DNA of 26,545 nt from RGIG6374 sp045600965 (lineage in GTDB: Bacteria; Bacteroidota; Bacteroidia; Bacteroidales; UBA932), in the NCBI GenBank assembly GCA_045600965.1, contig JAZRYW010000007.1, forward strand, positions 1 through 26,545, given 5' to 3'. The position numbers were made by a program, and so were the translations under genes. Below are positions 1-6,988 of the stretch, in pieces (within the stretch, counting starts at the first letter, position 1; each line of letters begins with the position of its first letter). The notes beneath the pieces were generated by a model that was not told where the DNA came from, searched no databases, and saw nothing but the letters and a program-made list of their open reading frames with translations.

Positions 1-31
1 CTGACTGTCTGACTGTCTGACTGTCTGACTG
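1..31. repeat. 8-bp tandem repeat (CTGACTGT), cut by window edge
   Basis: The unit CTGACTGT occurs three times in full plus a seventh-base partial copy, and the array probably continues to the left of the window. It lies just beyond the terminator of the exb operon. A short inverted repeat, CCGGC-aggaa-GCCGG, follows directly at 32-46. The function is unknown; a slippage-prone array or the edge of a larger repeat are both possible. Confidence 0.85.
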
Positions 32-56
32 CCGGCAGGAAGCCGGTATAAACGAC

Positions 57-88
57 AAAAAAAAGGTGGCCTCAATTTAAGCCACCTT
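57..88 (-). terminator. Rho-independent terminator after the exb operon
   Basis: A perfect 8-bp stem, AAGGTGGC (63-70) with GCCACCTT (81-88), encloses a 10-base loop. Read on the minus strand, the stem is followed by a run of T residues (complement of 57-64). It sits 24 bp past the stop codon of the last exbD gene, so it should end the exbB to exbD transcript. A shorter T-rich stretch follows on the plus strand too (89-93), so weak activity in that direction is possible. Confidence 0.85.
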
Positions 89-111
89 CTTTTATGTAGT
101 ACAGATGAATG

Positions 112-582
112 TTACTTGGACAGACCCTGACGGGCGGAGTACATAATCTTGAGGGCAGAGCAACGGCGAAGCTCCTGCTTCACGTCGGTGATGATACCCA
201 TACGGGTGTCTTCGTCTGCCTTGATGACTACGGTCATAAACTGACGGTCAGCCTCTGAAAGGGCGTCACGTTCAGCTGCCACGAAGTCGCCAATGTCCTT
301 TACTGTCTTGAAAGAGTCGTTGAGCTGAATACGGGATTCCGTACCGAACTTCGCCTGGAGGTTGCGGTTGGGAGTACCGATATTGATGTAGGACGAGAGG
401 TCCTTTCTTTCAAGCTTGGCGATTTCACTTGCCTGGGGAAGTGTCAGTGTAACCAGACGTTCAGTCTGTCGCATACTTGTCACGACCATAAAGAACATCA
501 GGATCATAAACACGATATCCGGGAGAGATGCGGTACCGATTGTAGGTAAACCTTTCTTACCACCTTTGATAAATTTTGCCAT
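112..582 (-). CDS. exbD: ExbD/TolR family biopolymer transport protein (second paralogue)
   Basis: This 156-residue inner-membrane protein is the second of two adjacent ExbD-like proteins. ExbD works with the ExbB channel to couple proton flow to TonB, which energises outer-membrane receptors. Visible parts are a short cytoplasmic N-terminus with basic residues, one membrane segment at about residues 23-37 with the family's key aspartate at Asp22 (SLPDIVF), then a periplasmic domain. It follows the first exbD by 11 bp. A real Shine-Dalgarno-like AAGGAG lies 7 bases before the ATG and overlaps the upstream stop codon, which suggests translational coupling. The family call is firm. Whether it serves TonB or a Tol-like system cannot be told from the sequence, because no tonB, tolA or tolB is in the window. 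Confidence 0.9.
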   Translation of the reverse strand: MAKFIKGGKKGLPTIGTASLPDIVFMILMFFMVVTSMRQTERLVTLTLPQASEIAKLERKDLSSYINIGTPNRNLQAKFGTESRIQLNDSFKTVKDIGDFVAAERDALSEADRQFMTVVIKADEDTRMGIITDVKQELRRCSALKIMYSARQGLSK

Positions 583-589
583 ACGAAAT

Positions 590-595
590 CTCCTT
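590..595 (-). promoter_or_regulatory. Shine-Dalgarno-like AAGGAG before second exbD
   Basis: Minus-strand AAGGAG ends 7 bases before the ATG at 582. It is notable because most starts in this window have no clear Shine-Dalgarno site, as is usual in Bacteroidota. It overlaps the stop codon of the upstream exbD (594-596). Confidence 0.6.
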
Positions 596-1175
596 ATCTT
601 CTAACACCCGTATCCTTAGGTTCAGCCTCGGAAATCTGCTGGGGAACTGCGTCACGGACGATTTTCTGCTGGTCTTCGGGAAGATTGACATATTTCTTGC
701 CGAAGTTCGCCATTGAAAAACGGTCACGGAGTTCGTTCACCGCGCGGACGAGTTCGTTCTGGACTTCGATGTATTTCGAGTAGCTGGTACCACGGTCGTT
801 CTGCAATGAGATTACGCCCTTTGAAACCAGACAGGTACCGAAACCTTCGATTTCCTTCTCGCTCTTTTCAGAGAGGTTTTCCTTGTTCTGCGGGTTATCC
901 AGAAATTCTATTACTTGATCTCTCAACTGGCTCATATCAACAATCACCTGATCTCCTGCGAATACCCTGTCGTTTGCATTAACCTTCACCAGAAGGAGGT
1001 TACGACGGTTGACCTTCGTATCTTCCACTTTCTGGTTGGGGTCCGGCATCTGAGGAAGACGTCTCGCAAGACCCATTTCCTTGTCCATTGTGGTGACCAT
1101 CAGGAAGAAGATCAGCACGATGAAGGAGATGTCCGCCATTGAGCCGCCATTAATCTCGGGGACTTTTTTTGCCAT
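594..1175 (-). CDS. exbD: ExbD/TolR family biopolymer transport protein (first paralogue)
   Basis: ExbD-like subunit of a proton-driven energiser in the inner membrane. The ATG at 1175 (MAKKVPEINGG) is chosen, giving 193 residues. An upstream TTG at 1217 would overlap the previous gene and add a tail with no family likeness. The N-terminus is followed by SMADISF with the conserved aspartate at Asp15 and one membrane helix at about 16-30. The periplasmic part is long, about 160 residues, with a charged stretch near 95-115 (NKENLSEKSEKEIE) that makes it larger than the second paralogue (156 residues). It starts 11 bp after the 4-TM protein gene. Two ExbD genes in tandem are common in Bacteroidota; they may form mixed oligomers, but that is inference. 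Confidence 0.88.
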   Translation of the reverse strand: MAKKVPEINGGSMADISFIVLIFFLMVTTMDKEMGLARRLPQMPDPNQKVEDTKVNRRNLLLVKVNANDRVFAGDQVIVDMSQLRDQVIEFLDNPQNKENLSEKSEKEIEGFGTCLVSKGVISLQNDRGTSYSKYIEVQNELVRAVNELRDRFSMANFGKKYVNLPEDQQKIVRDAVPQQISEAEPKDTGVRR

Positions 1176-1186
1176 AATTGATATTG

Positions 1187-1621
1187 TTAACGGTTTCTTA
1201 TTGCATTGACAATCCAAGTGCCAATGAGTGTCACAAGTGTAAGCGCAAGCAGAAGATATGTGACGTAGAGGGCAGTGTCAGTGAGCTTGAGTGAGCCGGG
1301 AGTCTGGACTGCGTTGGTTTCTACCGGAGTGCCGGGGGCAAGCAGGTATGCACCGCCTACGATCACGACGATCACCACCAGGCCAATTAATAATGAGAGG
1401 ATACCTTTCTTTGAAGTGAATGCCTTTGCGAGAGGGAAAATCACTGCAAGGGCGATGCCGATGCCAAAGAGGATGTATGCCCAACCGAGGGTGATGTCAA
1501 GAACGCTCGAGCTTGCATCCTTAGGGATTCTCAGATAGAAGTTAATGGCCAAAATAAGTGACACTATCAACAGCGCCCAAAGTACGACTTTGAATGCCTT
1601 GAATATTTTATTCTTATCCAT
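1187..1621 (-). CDS. Four-helix membrane protein between exbB and exbD, function unknown
   Basis: A 144-residue protein of unknown function. Four hydrophobic segments can be seen: near residues 12-29, 45-65, 75-95 and 115-138. Short polar loops separate them, the third and fourth joined by a proline/threonine-rich loop (APGTPVETNAVQTPG). No catalytic motif is recognisable. The ATG at 1621 (MDKNKIFKAFK) is preferred over a GTG two codons upstream. The gene lies 20 bp after exbB and 11 bp before exbD, so it is very likely co-transcribed and may be an accessory subunit of the ExbB-ExbD complex. I recall a similar unnamed gene at this place in other Bacteroidota; the role is inferred only from position. 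Confidence 0.8.
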   Translation of the reverse strand: MDKNKIFKAFKVVLWALLIVSLILAINFYLRIPKDASSSVLDITLGWAYILFGIGIALAVIFPLAKAFTSKKGILSLLIGLVVIVVIVGGAYLLAPGTPVETNAVQTPGSLKLTDTALYVTYLLLALTLVTLIGTWIVNAIRNR

Positions 1622-1641
1622 GATCACTTATTTTATGGGAT

Positions 1642-2430
1642 TTACTTTGAGTACTTTACGAGGAGGTCAACGAGAGAGATTGAAGCGTCTTCCATATTGA
1701 GGACGATGCTCTCGATCATTGATGAAAGGAGGTTGTAGAAAATCTGAAGGATGATGGCGACAACAAGACCACCGACGGTGGTGATAAGGGCGACCTTCAT
1801 ACCTGATGCAACGAGGGCAGGGGAGATGTCACCTGCAACTTCGATTGCGTCGAATGCCTGGATAAGACCAATCACAGTACCCATGAAGCCCAACATAGGA
1901 GCGATGGCGATGAAGAGGGTGATCCAGGACATACCGCTTTCGAGCTGACCCATCTGAACTGAACCGTAGGAAGTGATGGCCTTTTCAGCTTCTTCCACGC
2001 CCTGGCCCATACGGTCAAGACCCTGATAGAATATGGAAGCGATGGGACCGCGGGTATTGCGGCATACTTCCTTTGCTTTCTCAACGCCGTTTTCGCCCTT
2101 GAGAGCGTCCTCAACCTTTTCGAGGAGCTTCTGGGTGTTGGTCTTTGAAAGGCTGAGGGTGAGGAGCCTTTCGATAACGATTGCAAGACCGAAGATAAGG
2201 CAGATGATGATTGTTGCCATAAAGCCTGCACCACCTTCGATGAACTTGGTCTTCAGAGCCTGGTGAAGGGGAACATCGTTTGTTGCGGCAGCGACTGCGT
2301 CATCGGCAGCGGGAGCGACAACTTCTTCAGCAGCTGCAGGAGCGGCGCTTTGAGCTTCGTCCTGAGCCATTGCATTGGCAGAGATGGTCATTACGCCAGC
2401 AATTGCCAAAAACAAGAAAAATTTTTTCAT
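1642..2430 (-). CDS. exbB: MotA/TolQ/ExbB proton channel family protein
   Basis: Proton channel subunit that, with ExbD, converts proton motive force into movement of TonB or a related protein. The 262 residues begin with a signal peptide-like segment (1-22, ending ANAMAQ), then an alanine/glutamate/proline-rich stretch (23-52). The ExbB core has three membrane helices at about 71-91, 168-190 and 212-236. The family signature GFMGTVIGLIQAFDAIEVAG is at 181-200. The N-terminal signal plus acidic linker is a known Bacteroidota form and is absent from the classical E. coli ExbB. It is the first gene of a four-gene operon after a 117-bp gap from the asparaginase gene, so a promoter is expected in that gap. 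Confidence 0.92.
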   Translation of the reverse strand: MKKFFLFLAIAGVMTISANAMAQDEAQSAAPAAAEEVVAPAADDAVAAATNDVPLHQALKTKFIEGGAGFMATIIICLIFGLAIVIERLLTLSLSKTNTQKLLEKVEDALKGENGVEKAKEVCRNTRGPIASIFYQGLDRMGQGVEEAEKAITSYGSVQMGQLESGMSWITLFIAIAPMLGFMGTVIGLIQAFDAIEVAGDISPALVASGMKVALITTVGGLVVAIILQIFYNLLSSMIESIVLNMEDASISLVDLLVKYSK

Positions 2431-2547
2431 AGGTTTTTGTAATTAATTAAACAATGATATTAAAGTTTTTTGTTATTATTCGTCCTATATTTATGGTCAA
2501 AACCTAAAATAATGTGCAAGTTAAGGATATTTTTTTAAAACTCCACA

Positions 2548-3582
2548 CTAAATTGACACTTCTCCACGCAAATTTTGCGTCAATTTGCATTTTATCGCTT
2601 CCGTGTCCGAAGTTTGCCCGAGCAGATACATAAGTTTGGCGATGGCCGCCTCCGTGGTCGAGTCGTAGCCTGACACCACCCCGGCCTCCAGCAGCGAGAT
2701 GCCTGTCGCGTATGCTTCCATATCGACTTTCCCGGCCGGACACTGTGTCACGTTCATTATCACGATGCCCCTTCCGATGGCATCCTTGATCTCCTCCATA
2801 AACCAGGGACGGGAAGGCGCGTTGCCCGATCCGAAGGTTTCGAGCACAATGCCGCGAAGCCCCCGGGTGTTGAACACGGCGTGCACGTATTCCTTCCTTA
2901 TACCGGGGAAAATCTTCACTACGGCGATGTTGCGGTCTATCTCCCTGTGAACCGATAGCGGCCATCCCCATTCCGACGGGCGGCGTATGACTTCACGGTT
3001 GAACCTGATATGGATGCCGACCTCGGCCAGGGGCGGGTAGTTGGCCGACCTGAAGGCGTGGAACTGCTCGGCGTTGTACTTTATCGTGCGGTTGCCGCGG
3101 AACAGCCGGTCCTTGAAGAATACGCACACCTCCGGAACCGCGGGATGTCCTTCGCTGTCGCGTGCGGCGGCAATCTCGATGGCCGAAATGAGGTTTTCCT
3201 TGCCGTCCGTGCGCAGGACGCCTATGGGAAGCTGGCTCCCGGTGAAGATCACCGGCTTCTGCAGGTTGTCGAGCATAAAGCTCAGCATCGAGGCCGAATA
3301 GGCCATCGTGTCGGTCCCGTGGAGAACCACGAACCCGTCATAGGCCGCATAGTTCCTCTCTATCAGTGTGGCCAGTTCCTGCCAGAATTCGGCCACCACG
3401 TTCGACGAGTCTATGACAGGGTCGAAGGAGAAAGTTTCTATCCTGTAGTCGAATTTTCTGAGTTCGGGGACTTCCGTGGTGATCTGTGAGAAGTCGAAGG
3501 GATGGAGTGTCTGGCTCACGGGGTCCTGCACCATACCTATGGTGCCTCCCGTGTAAATGAGTAGAATCCTCGGAGTGTTCAT
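2548..3582 (-). CDS. ansA: Type I (cytoplasmic) L-asparaginase
   Basis: Hydrolyses L-asparagine to aspartate and ammonia. The protein has 344 residues, the usual length of the family, and no signal peptide, which fits the cytoplasmic type I enzyme. The first active-site motif TGGTIG is at 11-16 with the nucleophilic threonine, and the second, HGTDT, is at 88-92, followed by MAYSASML. Later conserved stretches are FTGSQLPIG and GNAP. It starts 3 bp after the tatD stop codon, so the two are co-transcribed. An archaeal-type GatD amidotransferase subunit shares this fold, but no gatE is present and the full-length match favours asparaginase. Confidence 0.9.
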   Translation of the reverse strand: MNTPRILLIYTGGTIGMVQDPVSQTLHPFDFSQITTEVPELRKFDYRIETFSFDPVIDSSNVVAEFWQELATLIERNYAAYDGFVVLHGTDTMAYSASMLSFMLDNLQKPVIFTGSQLPIGVLRTDGKENLISAIEIAAARDSEGHPAVPEVCVFFKDRLFRGNRTIKYNAEQFHAFRSANYPPLAEVGIHIRFNREVIRRPSEWGWPLSVHREIDRNIAVVKIFPGIRKEYVHAVFNTRGLRGIVLETFGSGNAPSRPWFMEEIKDAIGRGIVIMNVTQCPAGKVDMEAYATGISLLEAGVVSGYDSTTEAAIAKLMYLLGQTSDTEAIKCKLTQNLRGEVSI

Positions 3583-3585
3583 CTG

Positions 3586-4380
3586 TCAGTGTTTGATGTT
3601 GAAAAGCTGCAGTGCGCCGGAGGTGGTGACGGCGGCGACCTGATCCACCTCTATGCCCTTGATACGGGCTATATTATCCGCTATGAGCGGTATGTATGCG
3701 CTTTCGTTCCTTTCCCCGCGGTGAGGCACGGGCGGCAGGTAGGGCGAGTCGGTCTCAAGCAGGATGCAGTCCAGGGGGATGCGTTCCAGAGTGGCGGCTA
3801 TGCCTGCGTTGCGGTAGGTCGAAACTCCCCCTATGCCGACGAGGAAGTCGCCGTAGGAGCGTATTCTCAGGAAGGTCTCGTAACTGCCCGTGAAGGCGTG
3901 GAACACGCCCCGCAGCGTCTTTCCGCTTCCTCTGATTCCGTCACGGACCTCGTCCAGGACGTCGAATATCCTGCCTGTGGCATCGCGGGAATGTATGATG
4001 GCCGGAAGGTCGTGCATCGCGGCGAAGATCATCTGCCTGCGGAACACCTCGCACTGCTGGTCATACCAGGAAGTGGGGTAGTGGAAGTCCAGCCCTATCT
4101 CGCCTATGGCCACGATGTTGTTGCCGGAAGCGAATTCGAGCGCGGCGGACAGTTCCTCCTCCCAGTGGGGGCCCACAGATTCCGGGTGAAGGCCGGCGCA
4201 GACGTACGCGTGCGGGCCTATGAGCTCTGCGGCGCGGACCATCCTCCCTCTCTCTCGCGAATCGATGTCGGGCAGGATGAACCTTGTCACGCCTGCCTGT
4301 TCAGCCCTGCTGACCGCCGTCTGCATATCGGTGTCGAAGGCCGGATCGTAAAGATGTGTATGGGTGTCGACGAACTGCAC
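3586..4380 (-). CDS. tatD: TatD family metal-dependent deoxyribonuclease
   Basis: A 264-residue TIM-barrel hydrolase of the TatD family; members are 3'-5' exonucleases linked to DNA repair and DNA turnover. Metal ligands are visible in the first strand (DTHTH, residues 5-9), at GEIGLD (93-98, Glu94), His130 in IIHSRD, His161 in FHAFTG and the terminal ETDSPYL (209-215). The start codon is GTG at 4380: an in-frame TGA lies three codons upstream, so no longer form is possible. It lies 45 bp after dprA and 3 bp before the asparaginase gene. Its exact substrate cannot be read from sequence. Confidence 0.9.
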   Translation of the reverse strand: MQFVDTHTHLYDPAFDTDMQTAVSRAEQAGVTRFILPDIDSRERGRMVRAAELIGPHAYVCAGLHPESVGPHWEEELSAALEFASGNNIVAIGEIGLDFHYPTSWYDQQCEVFRRQMIFAAMHDLPAIIHSRDATGRIFDVLDEVRDGIRGSGKTLRGVFHAFTGSYETFLRIRSYGDFLVGIGGVSTYRNAGIAATLERIPLDCILLETDSPYLPPVPHRGERNESAYIPLIADNIARIKGIEVDQVAAVTTSGALQLFNIKH

Positions 4381-4425
4381 TTGCCATCAAATTTCAACAA
4401 AAATATACAATTTCGGCGTCAAAAC

Positions 4426-5529
4426 CTACATAAGCGCATATTTGTTGGGGCTCACGGAAACGATTCTCCCCTCCATCTCCAGACTCAGCAGAGCCCCTCC
4501 GATAAGGCGGAAGGCTATTCCCGTGACTTCGCAGAGTTCGTTGACCCCCATTTCCCCACCGCCCCTGAGGGCCTTGATGACTGCTCTCTTGCAGCTGTCG
4601 TCATCACCCCTGAACAGGAGACGGCCTTCGCGGTGCCTTCCCTCATCCTCCCAGCCCATCCGTCTCTCAATGCTGGAAGCGCTCAGCGCAAGCCTCGCTA
4701 TATCGTTTTCTATCAGTCTGTTCGTCCCGTCGGACGAGGTGTCCGTCAACCTTCCCGGCACTGCAAACACATCCCTTGAATAGCTGTTGGCAAGGTGTGC
4801 GGTGATAAGCGAGCCTCCCTTTTCCCTCGATTCAACTACAACAGTGGCGTCAGCCATACCTGCAATGATGCGGTTCCTGCGGCGGAAGTTGATGGCCGCT
4901 CCTATGGTGCCGGGAGGGAAATCGGTCAGCAGGGCGCCCTGCGACACTATCCTTTCCGCAAATTGGCTGTGGGATGAGGGATACACGGTGTCGAGCCCGG
5001 TTGCCATCACGCCGGCAGTTTCGAGCCCGCTTTCATAGGCCGCCTGCTGCGCGGCAATATCGATTCCGTACGCCAGGCCGCTTATTATCAGAGGTTTGAT
5101 CGGGTTTTCGGCAAAGCTGTGCATCATATCCCTGCACACGCTGCGTCCATACCAGCTGCAGTGTCTGGTCCCTACAACCGCAAGCACGCGCTCCGCATTG
5201 AGGTTGCAGTTGCCTCTGACATACAGCAGCAGGGGCGCATCGGGACATTCCCGCAGGCGGTAGGGATATGATTCGTCGTTTATAGTGACCACCCTGCCGC
5301 CCAGCGCGGCAGTGCGTGAAAGGTGTGATTCGGCCCGATCCAGTGACCGGGGGTCGAGCAGTCTCGTTATGATGGCCTCCCTGCCGGGAAGGAGGGCCTC
5401 GAGGTCACTGCGTTTGAGCCTGAAGATGTCCGCCGGGCTCTGCATCGCCTCGGTCAGCCTTCGCGAAGTGATGCAGTCGTAGGCGAAGATATCGGCCAGC
5501 GCGCATAGATATACCGTTTCGTCCAGCAT
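4426..5529 (-). CDS. dprA: DNA processing protein DprA (Smf family)
   Basis: Binds single-stranded DNA and loads RecA during uptake of transforming DNA; widely conserved even in species not known to be competent. The ATG at 5529 (MLDETVYLC) is chosen, giving 367 residues. A longer frame from 5601 would be translated through the upstream terminator hairpin and starts with an odd SSSGFFFF. Parts in order: N-terminal helical region (1-90), Rossmann-like core with VVGTR (118-122), SGLAYGID (150-157), GLDTVYP (178-184), FRRRNRIIAG (215-224) and SREKGGS (234-240), then a C-terminal winged helix (about 305-365). It starts the dprA-tatD-ansA group. Confidence 0.92.
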   Translation of the reverse strand: MLDETVYLCALADIFAYDCITSRRLTEAMQSPADIFRLKRSDLEALLPGREAIITRLLDPRSLDRAESHLSRTAALGGRVVTINDESYPYRLRECPDAPLLLYVRGNCNLNAERVLAVVGTRHCSWYGRSVCRDMMHSFAENPIKPLIISGLAYGIDIAAQQAAYESGLETAGVMATGLDTVYPSSHSQFAERIVSQGALLTDFPPGTIGAAINFRRRNRIIAGMADATVVVESREKGGSLITAHLANSYSRDVFAVPGRLTDTSSDGTNRLIENDIARLALSASSIERRMGWEDEGRHREGRLLFRGDDDSCKRAVIKALRGGGEMGVNELCEVTGIAFRLIGGALLSLEMEGRIVSVSPNKYALM

Positions 5530-5572
5530 TTTTTCCGCCAAGATAGGCGTTTGCCCGCAGATGGAATGACGG

Positions 5573-5617
5573 AAAAAGAAAAAGCCGCTGCTGGAAATCA
5601 AGCTGCGGCTTTTTTAT
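5573..5617. terminator. Bidirectional terminator between queA and dprA
   Basis: An 8-bp stem AAAGCCGC (5581-5588) with GCGGCTTT (5605-5612) continues past one T-T mismatch into GCT/AGC, with a loop of about 8 bases. T runs follow on both strands: TTTTT on the plus strand, and a T-rich tract on the minus strand from the complement of 5573-5580. On the minus strand it would end the mraZ-queA transcript before dprA. A second small A/T stem (AAAAAG-agg-CTTTTT) lies at 5621-5635. Confidence 0.75.
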
Positions 5618-5637
5618 GAAAAAAAGAGGCTTTTTCT

Positions 5638-5805
5638 AAGAAGTTGTTTTAAATTTGATTGTCGAAATTTATTATAGCAGATTTTTTGATGGATTTGTGC
5701 TTGAAATGAGGGAGCATACCGGTTGGTATGTGACCGAATTGAAAGTGCAAAGACGCAAAAAAAATGCATAAGAAATGAGAGCAATTAAATTTAAACAACT
5801 TCTAA
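5638..5805 (+). repeat. Dispersed palindromic repeat, complete copy (REP/MITE-like or structured RNA)
   Basis: The element has imperfect terminal inverted repeats: AGAAGTTGTTTTAAATTT (5639-5656) and its counterpart at 5782-5805, the right end overlapping the queA stop codon. Inside, a nested fold is visible: TTTTTT (5682-5687) with an A run (5757-5764), internal loop ATGGA (5689-5693) against GACGC (5752-5756), stem TTTGTGCTT (5694-5702) with AAGTGCAAA (5743-5751), then the head GAAATGAGGGAG, apical hairpin CATACC-GGTT-GGTATG (5715-5730) and the flank TGACCGAATT. G-T pairs in two of the stems favour folding of the plus strand. A related copy lies at 26393-26545 in reverse orientation. No open reading frame is present. 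Confidence 0.75.
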
Positions 5806-6899
5806 ATAATCAGCATTGCGTCGCCGTAGGTTCCGAACTTGTAACCCTCCTTGATGGCGACGTCATAGGCATTCATTATCTTGTCGTGGCCGGCGAAGGC
5901 GGCGGCGCACATAAGCATCGTCGATTTGGGCAGATGGAAATTGGTCACCATCGCGTCCGGTACGGAGAAGGTGTAGGGCGGGAAGATGAACTTGTTGGTC
6001 CAGTCCTCGGTGGGCCTGACCTCGCCCTTGGTGGTGACGAAGGTTTCCAGAGCGCGAACGACGGTCACGCCGATTGCGAAGACCTTGTGCCCGGAGCGCT
6101 TCGTGCCGTTTATCAGTTCAGCGGCCTTGGGAGTGATGACCATCTGCTCGGAGTCCATCTTGTGCTTCGAAAGGTCCTCCACATCGACGGTGCGGAAATG
6201 TCCGAGTCCCATATGGAGGGTGAGGAACGCCTTGTTGATGCCGGCGATATCCATCTTCATAAACAGAGACCTGCTGAAATGCAGCCCTGCGGCAGGGGTT
6301 GACACGGCGCCTTCCTTGTCGGCGAATATCGTCTGGAACCTTTCTTCATCGATGGCTTCGGCGTTGGGGCGCACCCAGGTGGGGATGGGGATCTCTCCCA
6401 GCTGGTAGAGGGTCTTCTTGAATTCCTCATAAGGTCCGTCGAATGAGAAACGGAGGGTGCGTCCCCGGGAGGTGGTATTGTCTATCACTTCGGCCACGAG
6501 GACATCGTTCTCACCGAAATACAGTTTGTTGCCTATTCGTATCTTCCTTGCGGGGTCCACCAGTACGTCCCAGAGCTTCTGTTCCCTGTTGAGTTCGCGG
6601 AGGAGGAAAACCTCGATGCGGGCTCCTGTCTTCTCCTTGTTGCCGTAGAGCCTTGCGGGGAACACTTTTGTGTCATTGAACACGAAGGTGTCGCCTTCGG
6701 AGGCGTATTCGATGATGTCGCTGAATTTTTTGTGCTCGATTGAGCCGTCATTGCGGTGGAGCACCATCAGCCGGCAGTCGTCACGGTAGTTGGAAATGTT
6801 GATAGAGGTGAAGTTGTCCACCTGATCCTGAGTCAGTTCCGAAGGATACTCGGATATGAGTTCGGGGGTGAACCCGAAGTCAAACTGCGAAAGTTTCAT
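5802..6899 (-). CDS. queA: S-adenosylmethionine:tRNA ribosyltransferase-isomerase QueA
   Basis: Transfers and isomerises the ribosyl group of S-adenosylmethionine onto preQ1-modified tRNA to make epoxyqueuosine. The ATG at 6899 (MKLSQFDF) gives 365 residues and matches the family N-terminus; a frame from 6962 adds 21 residues that look untranslated. Conserved stretches are ISEYP, FNDTKVFPARLYG, the STPAAGLHFS block (family APTAGLHFT), GVTVVRALET, NFHLPKSTMLM and the C-terminal YGDAMLI. It lies 89 bp after truB. That gap holds a small hairpin CCGTC-ttcgc-GACGG at 6930-6944 and no clear promoter. A dispersed repeat starts exactly at its stop codon. Confidence 0.93.
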   Translation of the reverse strand: MKLSQFDFGFTPELISEYPSELTQDQVDNFTSINISNYRDDCRLMVLHRNDGSIEHKKFSDIIEYASEGDTFVFNDTKVFPARLYGNKEKTGARIEVFLLRELNREQKLWDVLVDPARKIRIGNKLYFGENDVLVAEVIDNTTSRGRTLRFSFDGPYEEFKKTLYQLGEIPIPTWVRPNAEAIDEERFQTIFADKEGAVSTPAAGLHFSRSLFMKMDIAGINKAFLTLHMGLGHFRTVDVEDLSKHKMDSEQMVITPKAAELINGTKRSGHKVFAIGVTVVRALETFVTTKGEVRPTEDWTNKFIFPPYTFSVPDAMVTNFHLPKSTMLMCAAAFAGHDKIMNAYDVAIKEGYKFGTYGDAMLII

Positions 6900-6988
6900 A
6901 TTGTGTCGATAATTGAGGAAATATGCCTGCCGTCTTCGCGACGGTGCAGTCATAACAAACAATTATACGAATAATTTTGAAAAAAGTT

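Noticed and set aside
1176..1217. Upstream TTG start for the first exbD
   Set aside because: It overlaps the previous gene by about 30 bp and adds residues that do not resemble ExbD; the ATG at 1175 fits better.
2431..2547. Promoter for exbB in the gap after the asparaginase gene
   Set aside because: A promoter is expected, but the best words (TAACTTGC, or TTTG with TAATAACA about 19 bases later) match the consensus poorly, so no site is assigned.
3589..4779. Long open frame on the plus strand opposite tatD and dprA
   Set aside because: It runs antisense through two genes with clear family motifs, has no recognisable domain, and is explained by codon bias of GC-rich genes on the other strand.
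5621..5635. AAAAAG-agg-CTTTTT as a second terminator
   Set aside because: The stem is almost entirely A-T with a 3-base loop, so it is unlikely to act alone; it may only assist the strong hairpin next to it.
6900..6962. Upstream ATG for queA adding 21 residues
   Set aside because: The extension is basic and unlike QueA, crosses a small hairpin, and the family N-terminus begins at 6899.
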